Source of the DNA: Tianweitania sp. UT-5YL-CI-8
GTDB taxonomy: Bacteria > Pseudomonadota > Alphaproteobacteria > Rhizobiales > Rhizobiaceae
NCBI RefSeq assembly: GCF_030010215.1
Contig: NZ_JASCRR010000007.1
Coordinates: forward strand, 124,001-188,000
DNA length: 64,000 bases
Direction of reading: 5' to 3'
The notes beneath the pieces were generated by a model. The model was not told the origin of the DNA. It did not search any database and saw only the letters and a program-made list of their open reading frames with translations. A program made the translations under genes and the position numbers. Positions 1-7,252 of this stretch are shown here, piece after piece. Numbering within the stretch: position 1 is the stretch's first letter; the number at the start of each line of letters is the position of its first letter.

Positions 1-249
1 GTGTTCGTGAAGTCGGAAACCCAGACGGCGACCGGCGACCGCGGTACCTTCGACATGAAGAGCGAAGTGCTCGTCCTGTCCGGCAACGAAGTCGTGCTGT
101 CCGAAGGCCCCAACGTGCTCGTCGGCTGCAAGCTGACGGTCCAGATGGGCACCGGGCTTGCCGAAGTCGAAGGCTGCAAGAAGGACAACCAGCCCGGCCC
201 CGGCCGTGTGATGATGTCGCTCACGCCGGGCTCGCAGAACAGCAACTGA
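1..249 (+). CDS. lptA: LPS export periplasmic protein LptA, C-terminal part (cut by window edge)
   Basis: This is the 3' end of a gene that begins before the window; about 82 residues are visible. The repeated short beta-strand pattern (hydrophobic residues alternating with Gly, Glu and Lys, with segments such as [14 protein letters not shown] and GNEVVLSEG) fits the OstA/LptA jellyroll that bridges LPS across the periplasm. The call rests mainly on this pattern and on the next gene: the stop codon overlaps the ATG of lptB by one base, the usual lptA-lptB arrangement. The first visible codon is not the true start. LptC should lie just upstream, outside the window. Confidence 0.85.
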   Translation: MFVKSETQTATGDRGTFDMKSEVLVLSGNEVVLSEGPNVLVGCKLTVQMGTGLAEVEGCKKDNQPGPGRVMMSLTPGSQNSN

Positions 250-1058
250 TGAAGGAAGCGACGAAAACGCGCCTCGGCCGCTCGCGCGACACGTTGGCTG
301 CACCCGCCGTCATCCAAGTCGACACGTCCAAGTTCAAGGGGACGTTGATTGCCAAGGGGCTGACCAAAAGCTATCGCGGTCGCCAGGTCGTCAGCGGCGT
401 GACGCTGGGCGTCCGCGCCGGCGAAGCCGTAGGCCTGCTGGGGCCGAACGGCGCCGGCAAGACGACCTGTTTCTACATGGTGACCGGCCTCGTGCCTGTC
501 GACCAGGGCACCATCGAGATCGATGGCTTCGACGTCACCGGCATGCCGATGTATCGCCGCGCGCGGCTCGGCATCGGCTATCTGCCGCAAGAGGCCTCGA
601 TCTTTCGCGGCCTGACGGTCGAGCAGAACATCCGCGCCATCCTCGAGGTCGTCGAGAAGAGCCGCAAGGAACGCGACAAATCGCTTGATGGGCTTCTCGA
701 GGAGTTCCACATCAGCCATCTCCGCAAATCGCCGTCCATCTCCCTGTCGGGCGGTGAGCGGCGCAGGTTGGAAATCGCACGCGCGCTGGCCAGCAAGCCA
801 AACTACATGCTGTTGGACGAGCCTTTTGCCGGCATCGACCCGATCGCGGTGGCCGACATCCAGCAACTGGTTCGGCATCTCACGCAACGCGGCATCGGCG
901 TGTTGATCACCGACCACAATGTGCGCGAAACGCTCGGCCTCATCGACCGGGCCTACATCATCCATGCCGGCCAGGTGCTGACGCATGGCAAGGCGGAAGA
1001 GGTCGTCGCCAATCCCGACGTTCGACGGCTGTATCTCGGCGAGAGCTTTACGCTGTAA
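249..1058 (+). CDS. lptB: LPS export ABC transporter ATP-binding protein LptB
   Basis: The 269-residue protein is the cytoplasmic ATPase that powers LPS extraction from the inner membrane by LptB2FG. It shows the ABC hallmarks: Walker A GPNGAGKT at residues 65-72, signature LSGGE at 166-170, Walker B YMLLDEP at 186-192 and an H-loop in TDHNVRETL (His223). The [16 protein letters not shown] stretch is typical of LptB. A basic N-terminal extension of about 30 residues precedes the ABC domain, as in other alphaproteobacteria. The ATG overlaps the lptA stop (TGATG-type), implying translational coupling. The gene that follows is convergent; the rpoN often found after lptB in rhizobia is not here. 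Confidence 0.96.
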   Translation: MKEATKTRLGRSRDTLAAPAVIQVDTSKFKGTLIAKGLTKSYRGRQVVSGVTLGVRAGEAVGLLGPNGAGKTTCFYMVTGLVPVDQGTIEIDGFDVTGMPMYRRARLGIGYLPQEASIFRGLTVEQNIRAILEVVEKSRKERDKSLDGLLEEFHISHLRKSPSISLSGGERRRLEIARALASKPNYMLLDEPFAGIDPIAVADIQQLVRHLTQRGIGVLITDHNVRETLGLIDRAYIIHAGQVLTHGKAEEVVANPDVRRLYLGESFTL

Positions 1059-1071
1059 AATCCGGCTGTTC

Positions 1072-1095
1072 CGGGCAGTTCAGACGAACTGCCCG
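1072..1095. terminator. Stem-loop between convergent genes, possible bidirectional terminator
   Basis: A perfect 9-bp stem (CGGGCAGTT / AACTGCCCG) with a 6-nt loop sits between the stop codons of lptB and the convergent peptidase gene. There is no clear T-run on either side, so intrinsic termination is likely weak or Rho-assisted. Confidence 0.5.
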
Positions 1096-1100
1096 TCGCG

Positions 1101-1724
1101 CTACTTGACCGAGCCGACCAGCATGTTCTGATCTTCGCGGATCGAGACCCAGCGGCCGGTATTCTCGTTCGACTGCCGCTTGAGGAAACGATAGCCGGTC
1201 TCGTCCCACTGCTTGACCGCATCGGTCAGATTGTCGAGCACGAAATCGCCCTTGTCGGTACGCACGGTCAACACCGCATGGCCCTCGCCGTCGGGTTTGC
1301 GCACGACCGTGATCAGAAGGTTGGCGATGGAAATGCCCTGCTGGCTCAACTGGCGGCGCTTTTCGAGGACATAGTCCTCGCAATCACCGACGCCGGCATC
1401 TGGATAGGCCCAGACCTCGTCCTTGCCATAAATGTCGATGTCGTTCATCGGCTTGATCGAGGCGTTGACCGTGGCGTTGACAGCCACGATGTTACGCCAG
1501 AGATCGCCGCTCATCGCGGCGGGCTTGATGCCGCGGCTGCGGATGGAGCACTCGTTGGTATATGTGCTGCAAAAATCGTAGTGACCGATCGGCTGAGATG
1601 TCAGTCCGCCCGTGGTCATCGGCTCGGACGCGAACGCGCTTCCGGAAAACAGCGCCGATGCAGCGATCGCGGAAAGCGACACGGCAAATCTGCGCCTACT
1701 CCACATCCCTGCTGCGGTAGACAT
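1101..1724 (-). CDS. Bacterial transglutaminase-like cysteine peptidase (BTLCP family), secreted
   Basis: This 207-residue protein has an N-terminal signal peptide (basic MWSRRRF, a hydrophobic core to about residue 30, then SAFA before the mature part). A Cys-His-Asp arrangement typical of transglutaminase-like cysteine peptidases can be read: Cys115 in GVGDCEDYVLEKRR, His149 in GEGHAVLTV and Asp164 in FVLDN. The family (formerly DUF920) is common in rhizobia, and some members sit with type I secretion and biofilm-adhesin systems such as LapG. No LapD or adhesin neighbour is visible here, so the substrate is unknown. I chose the ATG at 1724 over 1760 because an AGGGG ribosome-binding site precedes it and it starts the signal peptide directly. 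Confidence 0.8.
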   Translation of the reverse strand: MSTAAGMWSRRRFAVSLSAIAASALFSGSAFASEPMTTGGLTSQPIGHYDFCSTYTNECSIRSRGIKPAAMSGDLWRNIVAVNATVNASIKPMNDIDIYGKDEVWAYPDAGVGDCEDYVLEKRRQLSQQGISIANLLITVVRKPDGEGHAVLTVRTDKGDFVLDNLTDAVKQWDETGYRFLKRQSNENTGRWVSIREDQNMLVGSVK

Positions 1725-1886
1725 GTCCCAGCCAACCCCTTTTATTTCGGTTCTTAACAAAACGTTAAGGGCGATGCCGGCTACAAGTCAATTACCTCTT
1801 ATTGCACATTCTCGACATGGTTACTTTCCGCGAGGCGCCGCGACTATTCGGCAACAGAATTGACCTGGGGTAATAAACCGCCGCCT

Positions 1887-2594
1887 TCAGCCCACCCCGA
1901 CATAGCGGCGGACAAGCGCGGGATTGTCGCGCAGGCTCGAGGCGGGGACGGTCTCGCGGGCACGGCCGTTCTCGATGAAACAGACGCGGTCTGCGACAGA
2001 CAGCACAGCCTCCAGGCGCTGCTCGACCAGAAGCGTGGAGACGCCCTCGCCGCGCAGGCTAGAAATGGTCTCGCGGATGCGCCCGATCATCGACGGCATC
2101 AGCCCTTCGGTCGGCTCGTCCAGCAACAGCACCTCAGGCCCCAGGCATAAAGCACGCGCCATGGCGAGCATTTGCTGTTCGCCGCCCGACAGCGTGCCGG
2201 AGCGCTGGCCGAGCCGTTGCCGCAGAACCGGAAACAGGTCGAGCACGCGGTCGCGCGTGGGCTTACCTTTGCCGCGCGCCATCAGGCCGATCTCGATATT
2301 CTCGGCCACCGTCATTTCGGCGAAGAGACGCCTCCCCTGAGGCACATAGGCAACGCCGGCTTTGGGCACCTCGTGCGGCGCTAGCGCCGTCAGTTCTCGG
2401 TCGCCGAGCCGGATCGAGCCGGCCTTGGCCGGCACCAGCCCCATGACAGCCTTCAGCGTCGTGGTCTTGCCCGCGCCGTTGCGCCCGAGCAGGCACAGCA
2501 CCTCGCCCTTGTTGAGTTCCAGCGACAGGCCATGCAGCACCTGCACCTCGCCATAGAAGCAGTCGAGCCCGGAGAGGGTGAGAACCGCGCTCAC
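1887..2594 (-). CDS. livF: Branched-chain amino acid-type ABC transporter ATP-binding protein LivF
   Basis: This 235-residue ABC ATPase is the last gene of a liv-type operon. Walker A GRNGAGKT lies at 37-44, the signature LSGGE at 135-139 and Walker B VLLLDEP at 155-161; PTEGLMPSMI after Walker B is typical of LivF. The GTG start overlaps the livG stop (GTGA), so translation is probably coupled. With LivG it should form the ATPase dimer under LivH/LivM. The substrate cannot be read from this subunit; related systems carry branched-chain amino acids, amides or aromatic compounds. Confidence 0.92.
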   Translation of the reverse strand: MSAVLTLSGLDCFYGEVQVLHGLSLELNKGEVLCLLGRNGAGKTTTLKAVMGLVPAKAGSIRLGDRELTALAPHEVPKAGVAYVPQGRRLFAEMTVAENIEIGLMARGKGKPTRDRVLDLFPVLRQRLGQRSGTLSGGEQQMLAMARALCLGPEVLLLDEPTEGLMPSMIGRIRETISSLRGEGVSTLLVEQRLEAVLSVADRVCFIENGRARETVPASSLRDNPALVRRYVGVG

Positions 2595-3316
2595 GATGTT
2601 GCCTCCACCGCACCGCCGAGATAGGCTTCCTGCACGGCCACATTGTCGCGTATCTCCTGCGGCGTTCCCTCCGCCAGGATGCGACCGGCTTCCATCACCG
2701 TGATGCGCTGCGCCAGTTCCATCACGACATGCATGTTGTGCTCGATCAAAAGCACCGTGGCGTCGCGGGCAATCTCGCGGACCAAAGCGATGAAACCGGC
2801 GATTTCGCCGTCGGAAAGCCCTTGCGTCGGCTCGTCGAGGATCAGCAGGCGCGGCTTGAGCGCCAGTCCCATCGCCACTTCCAGCAGACGCTGATGGCCA
2901 TAGGCCATAGCGCCAGCCGTCTCCTTGGCGCGGCCGGCAAGGCCGGTGCGCTCGAGCGCTTCCATGACGCCGGCATGGACGCTTCGGCCGGACTGCGCAC
3001 GCTGGAATGCCAGCGCGACATTGTCATAGGCGCTCAGCCTGGCAAACACGCTGGTGATCTGGAAGGTATAGGCGATACCGAGCCGGACGCGCTTATGCGC
3101 CGGCAAGCCGGTGATGTCGCGACCGTCGAAGACGATTCGGCCGGCAGAGGGCAGGATGCGGCCACAGACGAGGCTGACGAAGGTGGTCTTGCCAGCGCCG
3201 TTCGGGCCGATAATAGCGCGGATTTCACCGGGCAGCAGACTGAAATCGACGGTATCGACCGCCTTCAACCCGCCGAAATCGCGCGACAGGCCATGCGTGG
3301 TGAGCAGCGGCGTCAT
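2591..3316 (-). CDS. livG: Branched-chain amino acid-type ABC transporter ATP-binding protein LivG
   Basis: The 241-residue ATPase begins MTPLLTTHGLSRDFGG and carries Walker A GPNGAGKT at 37-44 and Walker B LLILDEPTQGLS. The signature region reads AYGHQRLLE, the usual LivG variant of the ABC signature. The open frame extends further 5', but that part is read through livM in another frame. The ATG at 3316 overlaps the livM stop as ATGA and starts the conserved protein. It is the heterodimer partner of LivF in this operon. Confidence 0.93.
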   Translation of the reverse strand: MTPLLTTHGLSRDFGGLKAVDTVDFSLLPGEIRAIIGPNGAGKTTFVSLVCGRILPSAGRIVFDGRDITGLPAHKRVRLGIAYTFQITSVFARLSAYDNVALAFQRAQSGRSVHAGVMEALERTGLAGRAKETAGAMAYGHQRLLEVAMGLALKPRLLILDEPTQGLSDGEIAGFIALVREIARDATVLLIEHNMHVVMELAQRITVMEAGRILAEGTPQEIRDNVAVQEAYLGGAVEATS

Positions 3317-4278
3317 GGCAGCCACCTCAGCCAGCGCTCGCGCACCGTGCCCAGAACGCCCTTGGGGAAATAGAGGATCAACAGGATCAGCAGCAGGCCG
3401 ACGATCAGCATGTAGGCCGATGTGTAGCCGCTGGCGATGTCGACGACATAATACATGAACAATGTACCGAGAAACGGCCCCAGCGTGGTCGCAGCACCGC
3501 CCAGGAGCACCCAAAGCAGCGGAAAGATCGAATATTGCACCGACGCGAAGGTGGATCCGACATAGCCGAACAGCAGAGCATAGGCCGCCCCCGCCGTCGC
3601 GCAGAAGGTGCCTGATAGCACGACGGCGGACAGTTTGTTGGCGAAGGTGTCGTAGCCGAGCATCTTGGTGCGCTCCTCATTCTCGCGGATAGCGACCAGC
3701 ACGCGCCCGAAGCCCGACCGCGCGACGCCGAGCGTCAGCAGGAGTACTGTGGCGAACAGTCCGAGCGCCAGCATATAGCGGGTCATCGGATCGGTGAAAT
3801 CGAGGCGCATCGCGCCGAGGTCGAGCCCGCGTCGTGCCTGCGGGATCACCAGCCCCTCGTCGCCGCGGGTCCAGGCGCTGAAATAGAGCGTCAGCAGGTA
3901 GAAAACCTGCGAGAACATCATGGTGACGATCATGAAGGCGACGCCGGTGGTGCGCAGCGCCAATACGCCGACGCCCAGCGCCAACACGGCGCCCGCGACG
4001 ACGCCGGCGGCAAAGCCGGCGGGCGCACCCCAGCCGAGATGGATCATCGTCAGGCCGGCGCCATAGAGTCCGACAGCGAAAAACATGGCATGGCCTAGGC
4101 TGAGCAGGCCGGCATAGCCGAACAAAATATTGTAGCCCATGGCAAAGACCGCCAGCACCATGACGCGCGCCAGCACGCCGTGGTGGTATTCCGGCAGGAT
4201 AAAGCCGAGCCCGAACAGGCCAGCGATGACGACCAGATGCAACGCTATCGCTTTGCCGGAACCCATGTCGCTTTTCAT
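3313..4278 (-). CDS. livM: Branched-chain amino acid-type ABC transporter permease LivM
   Basis: The 321-residue integral membrane protein has roughly eight to nine hydrophobic segments. The N-terminal block VLAVFAMGYNILFGYAGLLS followed by LGHAMFFAVGLYGAG is the LivM-family hallmark. The C-terminal half holds the coupling segment facing the ATPases. The start ATG overlaps the livH stop (ATGA) and the stop overlaps the livG start, so the permease pair and ATPases should be made in matched amounts. The cargo of this uptake system is unassigned. Confidence 0.92.
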   Translation of the reverse strand: MKSDMGSGKAIALHLVVIAGLFGLGFILPEYHHGVLARVMVLAVFAMGYNILFGYAGLLSLGHAMFFAVGLYGAGLTMIHLGWGAPAGFAAGVVAGAVLALGVGVLALRTTGVAFMIVTMMFSQVFYLLTLYFSAWTRGDEGLVIPQARRGLDLGAMRLDFTDPMTRYMLALGLFATVLLLTLGVARSGFGRVLVAIRENEERTKMLGYDTFANKLSAVVLSGTFCATAGAAYALLFGYVGSTFASVQYSIFPLLWVLLGGAATTLGPFLGTLFMYYVVDIASGYTSAYMLIVGLLLILLILYFPKGVLGTVRERWLRWLP

Positions 4279-5156
4279 CGCGGAGCCGTCCCGAACAGGC
4301 CCTGCGGGCGGAACACCAGCACCATCGCCACCGCCGAGGTGGCAATGATCTTGGCCAGCGTCGGCGAGAAGAACACGGAGATGACGCCGTCGGACACGCC
4401 GATGATGAGGGCTGCAATAACGGTTCCGCGCAGCGAACCGAGCCCGCCGATGATGACGACGATGAACGACAACAGCAGCGGGTCGAGCCCCATCAGATAA
4501 TGCGCCTGCTGGATCGGCACGATCAGCACGGCGGCCACCGCCGCCAGCATCGCGCCCAGCGCAAAGACCCCGGCATAGACCCTGTCGACGGGAATGCCGA
4601 AGGCCTGCGCCGTCTCGCGGTCATATTGCGTGGCGCGCATCACCAGCCCGATGCGGGTGCGGGTCAGTACGAACCATGTCGCCAGCATCAGCACGATGGA
4701 CGCCGCGATGATCGACAGCTTGTAGCCGGAATAGCCGAACCAAGGCAGTTGCAGGCGAAAATTGAACGGGGGCGGCACCGCGCGCGCTTCCGGTCCGTAG
4801 AAGGTCAGCGCCAGTTGCTGGATGACGTAGAGCATGCCGATAGTGGCGACGATGGTAGCTTCGGGATTGTAATCGAGCCGGCGCAGCACCAGACGCTCTG
4901 CCAGAAGCGCAACGGCTCCGACAATGAGCGGACTGAGCAGCAGCGCCATGAGAAAGCCGAGCGAGGGATAGCCGGGCACCATCGACGAAATCGCCCAGGC
5001 GAGCACCGCGCCTAACATGAAAAACTCGCCATGGGCGACATTAACCACCCGCATGACGCCGAACACCAGCGACAGCCCAAGCGCGGTCAACGCCAGCACT
5101 GCCGAGGTGACCAGCCCTTCCAGAACGGCAAGCAGGAGGTGGGGTCCGAAAGACAT
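4275..5156 (-). CDS. livH: Branched-chain amino acid-type ABC transporter permease LivH
   Basis: The 293-residue permease opens with a hydrophobic segment and the conserved LivH block LGLSLVFGVMRVVNVAHGEFF. It forms the inner-membrane channel with LivM. In liv operons livH normally follows the binding-protein gene. Here a toxin-antitoxin pair lies between them, and the toxin stop is only 3 nt before the livH ATG. No strong ribosome-binding site is obvious immediately upstream, so livH translation may depend on ribosomes finishing the toxin gene (inference). Confidence 0.92.
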   Translation of the reverse strand: MSFGPHLLLAVLEGLVTSAVLALTALGLSLVFGVMRVVNVAHGEFFMLGAVLAWAISSMVPGYPSLGFLMALLLSPLIVGAVALLAERLVLRRLDYNPEATIVATIGMLYVIQQLALTFYGPEARAVPPPFNFRLQLPWFGYSGYKLSIIAASIVLMLATWFVLTRTRIGLVMRATQYDRETAQAFGIPVDRVYAGVFALGAMLAAVAAVLIVPIQQAHYLMGLDPLLLSFIVVIIGGLGSLRGTVIAALIIGVSDGVISVFFSPTLAKIIATSAVAMVLVFRPQGLFGTAPR

Positions 5157-5159
5157 GAG

Positions 5160-5444
5160 TCAGGAATTCTCTGGCGGCCACTGGCGCGATGTGTGCACCA
5201 CCGCAAGAATCCAAACTACATCATTGTCGACGCGGTGAACGAGGCGATAGCTTGAATGGGGGATCATTTCTCGTGTGCCAATAATCTCTCCTTCTCGACC
5301 TGCAAAGGGAAAGTGAGAAATCTGAGTGGCAATCTTATTGAATTGGCGGTCAATTTTTTCAGCAGCGGCAAAGTCTTCTGCCGCAATGTAGTCGATGATA
5401 TTCCATCGATCCTGCTCCGCTTCAGGAGTCCAGATGACCTTCAA
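5160..5444 (-). CDS. RelE/ParE-family toxin of a type II toxin-antitoxin pair
   Basis: This 94-residue protein has the RelE/ParE fold pattern: MKVIWTPEAEQDRWNIIDYIA at the N-terminus (beta strand plus helix), a central FPFAGREGEIIGTREM and the C-terminal strand pair SYRLVHRVDNDVVWILAVVHTSRQWP. It starts with TTG overlapping the antitoxin stop (TTGA), with GGGAAG five bases upstream, which should keep toxin output below antitoxin output. Family members are either mRNA interferases (RelE) or gyrase poisons (ParE); the PEAEQD and HTSRQWP ends look ParE-like, but sequence alone does not settle this. It lies inside the liv-type operon. Confidence 0.87.
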   Translation of the reverse strand: MKVIWTPEAEQDRWNIIDYIAAEDFAAAEKIDRQFNKIATQISHFPFAGREGEIIGTREMIPHSSYRLVHRVDNDVVWILAVVHTSRQWPPENS

Positions 5445-5734
5445 ACGAGCTTCCCGCCATTCGCCGCTCGTAAGGCTTCAAGTCTATGCGCTGACTCCGC
5501 GCGTACCTCATCGTCCGCGCGACCTCGTCCAGCCTTCACGGAGCGCAGCGCTTTTTCCACCTTGCGGCGGTAGAACGCGTCGTAGTCCCGCTCTTCCTGC
5601 TGCTTGCGGACAAACTCACGCATCATCTCGCGTACGATCTGCGAGGCGGGCCTGTCCGCCGCTTCTGCCTCCGCCATGAAGGCATCGCGGAGTTCGGGCT
5701 CAAGCTTCATCGTGAAAACGGCTTCCTTGGACAT
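5441..5734 (-). CDS. Ribbon-helix-helix antitoxin
   Basis: The 97-residue partner of the downstream toxin begins MSKEAVFTMKLEPELRDAFM, the N-terminal beta strand and first helix of a ribbon-helix-helix DNA-binding domain, followed by ADRPASQIVREMMREFV. A charged, probably flexible C-terminal half (about residues 50-97) would wrap the toxin. I chose the ATG at 5734 over 5749 because GGGAG lies 7 nt upstream. A long near-perfect palindrome begins 15 nt upstream of this start and is the likely site for autoregulation. Confidence 0.87.
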   Translation of the reverse strand: MSKEAVFTMKLEPELRDAFMAEAEAADRPASQIVREMMREFVRKQQEERDYDAFYRRKVEKALRSVKAGRGRADDEVRAESAHRLEALRAANGGKLV

Positions 5735-5748
5735 CGCAATCTCCCGCA

Positions 5749-5780
5749 TATACTGACAGCGTCTATACGCCGTCAGTATA
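5749..5780. promoter_or_regulatory. 32-bp dyad, probable TA operator
   Basis: Outer arms TATACTGAC and GTCAGTATA (9 bp) and inner arms GCGT and ACGC share one centre at 5764.5; only one outer base pair and the central four bases break the symmetry. It overlaps the proposed -10 box and ends 15 nt before the antitoxin start, as expected for an operator bound by RHH antitoxin dimers. Confidence 0.8.
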
Positions 5781-5804
5781 TGCCCTCGCCGCCCGTCAGG
5801 TCAA
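5775..5804 (-). promoter_or_regulatory. Candidate promoter of the liv-embedded TA pair
   Basis: On the minus strand TTGACC (5799-5804, overlapping the stop codon of the binding-protein gene) and TATACT (5775-5780, inside the palindrome) are 18 bp apart. A promoter here would transcribe the TA pair and, unless terminated, livHMGF. Confidence 0.55.
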
Positions 5805-7105
5805 AGCGCCTGCTCGGTGTAGTCCGTGTCGTTCTCGTAAAGCCCGTCCGCGATGGAGGTGCGGTGGACGCGTTTGAGCTTGCCGCCCTCGACCTTCGAG
5901 ATATTCTGGTGGCCGAAGACCTGGTGCATTTTGCCATTGAACACCTTGTCGCCCTGCGGATGCTCGGCGCCGTCCTTGAATTCGGTCAAAGCTTCGGTGG
6001 CCTCGACAAGCTTGGCGCGGTCGGCGGGGCCTTGATAGTTGGCGTCTTCCATCGCCTTCTTGATGACGTAGAGCGTTTCCCAGCAGCCGAACATATGGCC
6101 GGCGGTGGAGACATCCCTGGCATCCTGAACCGATGCGCCGTTCGCGTCGATGCCGACGGCCGTGCGGTAGGCCTTCTCGGCATCGCTGGCATTGTCCTGC
6201 AGGTAACGCGGCATGCCTTCCCAGAAATGGCTGCCCTCGAGGAATTCCAGGCCGGGGCTCTTTATGTCGACCGCTTCGAGCGAATCGATAAAGCCGAACA
6301 GCTGCGGTCCACCCGAACCGTAGAACTCGCCGAGTTCCTTGACGAAGGTCAGCACGGCAGGCCCGACCATGACATGGTAGATCACTTCGGTCTCGGCCGG
6401 GATCTGCGGCAGGTAACGGGTGAAAGAGCTTTCCGTCGGCGGAATGGCGATCTGGGCGATGACCTCGCCGCCCTGCGCCTTGATCGCCGGGCCGAAATAA
6501 TCGCGATGGTCATAGCCGAACGCATAATCCGGATAGATCAGCGTAACCTTCTTGCCCAGGTTCGAGGAAATCCAGGGCGCCACCGAGGTTACCTGCGACC
6601 GCACATCGGTAATGCCCGGCTGGAAGACGTAGCGGTTCAGCGCACCGGAAGCGACGTGATAGCCTTCGCTGACGACGTAATAGGGGATTTTCAACTCGCC
6701 GGCGGTCGGCGCCGAGCCTGTGACGACATGCGAGAACAGCGTGCCATAGACCACGTCGGTCTTGTGCTGCGAGGCGAACTTCGCCACCACTTCGGCGCCG
6801 CGCTTGGGATCGGTGCCATCATCCTCGATGACAATCTCGACCGGGCGCCCGTTGATGCCGCCGGCCTCGTTGATCAGCTTGACGGCCGCGGTCGTGGTGC
6901 GCTCGTACCAGCGGCCATAGGCTGCGCCGATGCCGGTCTTGTGGGCCTGGAAACCGATCTTGACGGGGGCTGAGCTCTGCGCCTGGCTGTAGCGCACGAA
7001 ACCCGGTGCGGCGATCAGGCCGGCGCCCGCGGCAAGGCCTTTCAGCGCGCTGCGGCGGCTTACCGCACTCAAAAGAAATTTCGACGATGTCTGGTTTTCG
7101 GCCAC
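5801..7105 (-). CDS. ABC transporter substrate-binding protein (LivJ/LivK-like, Tat-type signal)
   Basis: The 434-residue periplasmic binding protein of the Leu/Ile/Val type I fold has a twin-arginine-like signal (SRRSALKGLAAGAG from about residue 16). The mature part opens VKIGFQAHKTGIGAAYGR and contains the family phrase LINEAGGINGRPVEIVIEDDGTDP in two continuous pieces. It starts with GTG preceded by GAGGGAA. It is the first gene of the transporter operon, separated from livH by the TA pair. The protein resembles amide/branched-chain-type receptors rather than a classic LivJ, so the ligand is unknown. It lacks features I would expect of the urea receptor UrtA, but this is a weak judgement. 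Confidence 0.9.
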   Translation of the reverse strand: MAENQTSSKFLLSAVSRRSALKGLAAGAGLIAAPGFVRYSQAQSSAPVKIGFQAHKTGIGAAYGRWYERTTTAAVKLINEAGGINGRPVEIVIEDDGTDPKRGAEVVAKFASQHKTDVVYGTLFSHVVTGSAPTAGELKIPYYVVSEGYHVASGALNRYVFQPGITDVRSQVTSVAPWISSNLGKKVTLIYPDYAFGYDHRDYFGPAIKAQGGEVIAQIAIPPTESSFTRYLPQIPAETEVIYHVMVGPAVLTFVKELGEFYGSGGPQLFGFIDSLEAVDIKSPGLEFLEGSHFWEGMPRYLQDNASDAEKAYRTAVGIDANGASVQDARDVSTAGHMFGCWETLYVIKKAMEDANYQGPADRAKLVEATEALTEFKDGAEHPQGDKVFNGKMHQVFGHQNISKVEGGKLKRVHRTSIADGLYENDTDYTEQAL

Positions 7106-7144
7106 GATGCTTCCCTCATTCCAACAGGCCCAAAGTCAAATGCC

Positions 7145-7177
7145 GATGCTTTACAGCATCGCATTTGTGCATCGCAC
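7145..7177. promoter_or_regulatory. Inverted and direct repeats upstream of the binding-protein gene
   Basis: A hairpin-forming GATGCT-ttac-AGCATC (7145-7160) adjoins two copies of GCATCGCA (7156-7163 and 7170-7177) 14 nt apart. They lie 40-72 nt upstream of the binding-protein start and could be a regulator site. Confidence 0.35.
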
Positions 7178-7252
7178 CTAGGGCAATAGTTTGGCTAACG
7201 CAAGGGAAGCGGGAGGCATTTGTCGCGGTGCAAACGCTGTAATCGGTTACAA

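Noticed and set aside
5780-6973. Open frame of about 400 codons antisense to the substrate-binding protein
   Set aside because: No motif or start context; it is the complement of a well-supported binding-protein gene.
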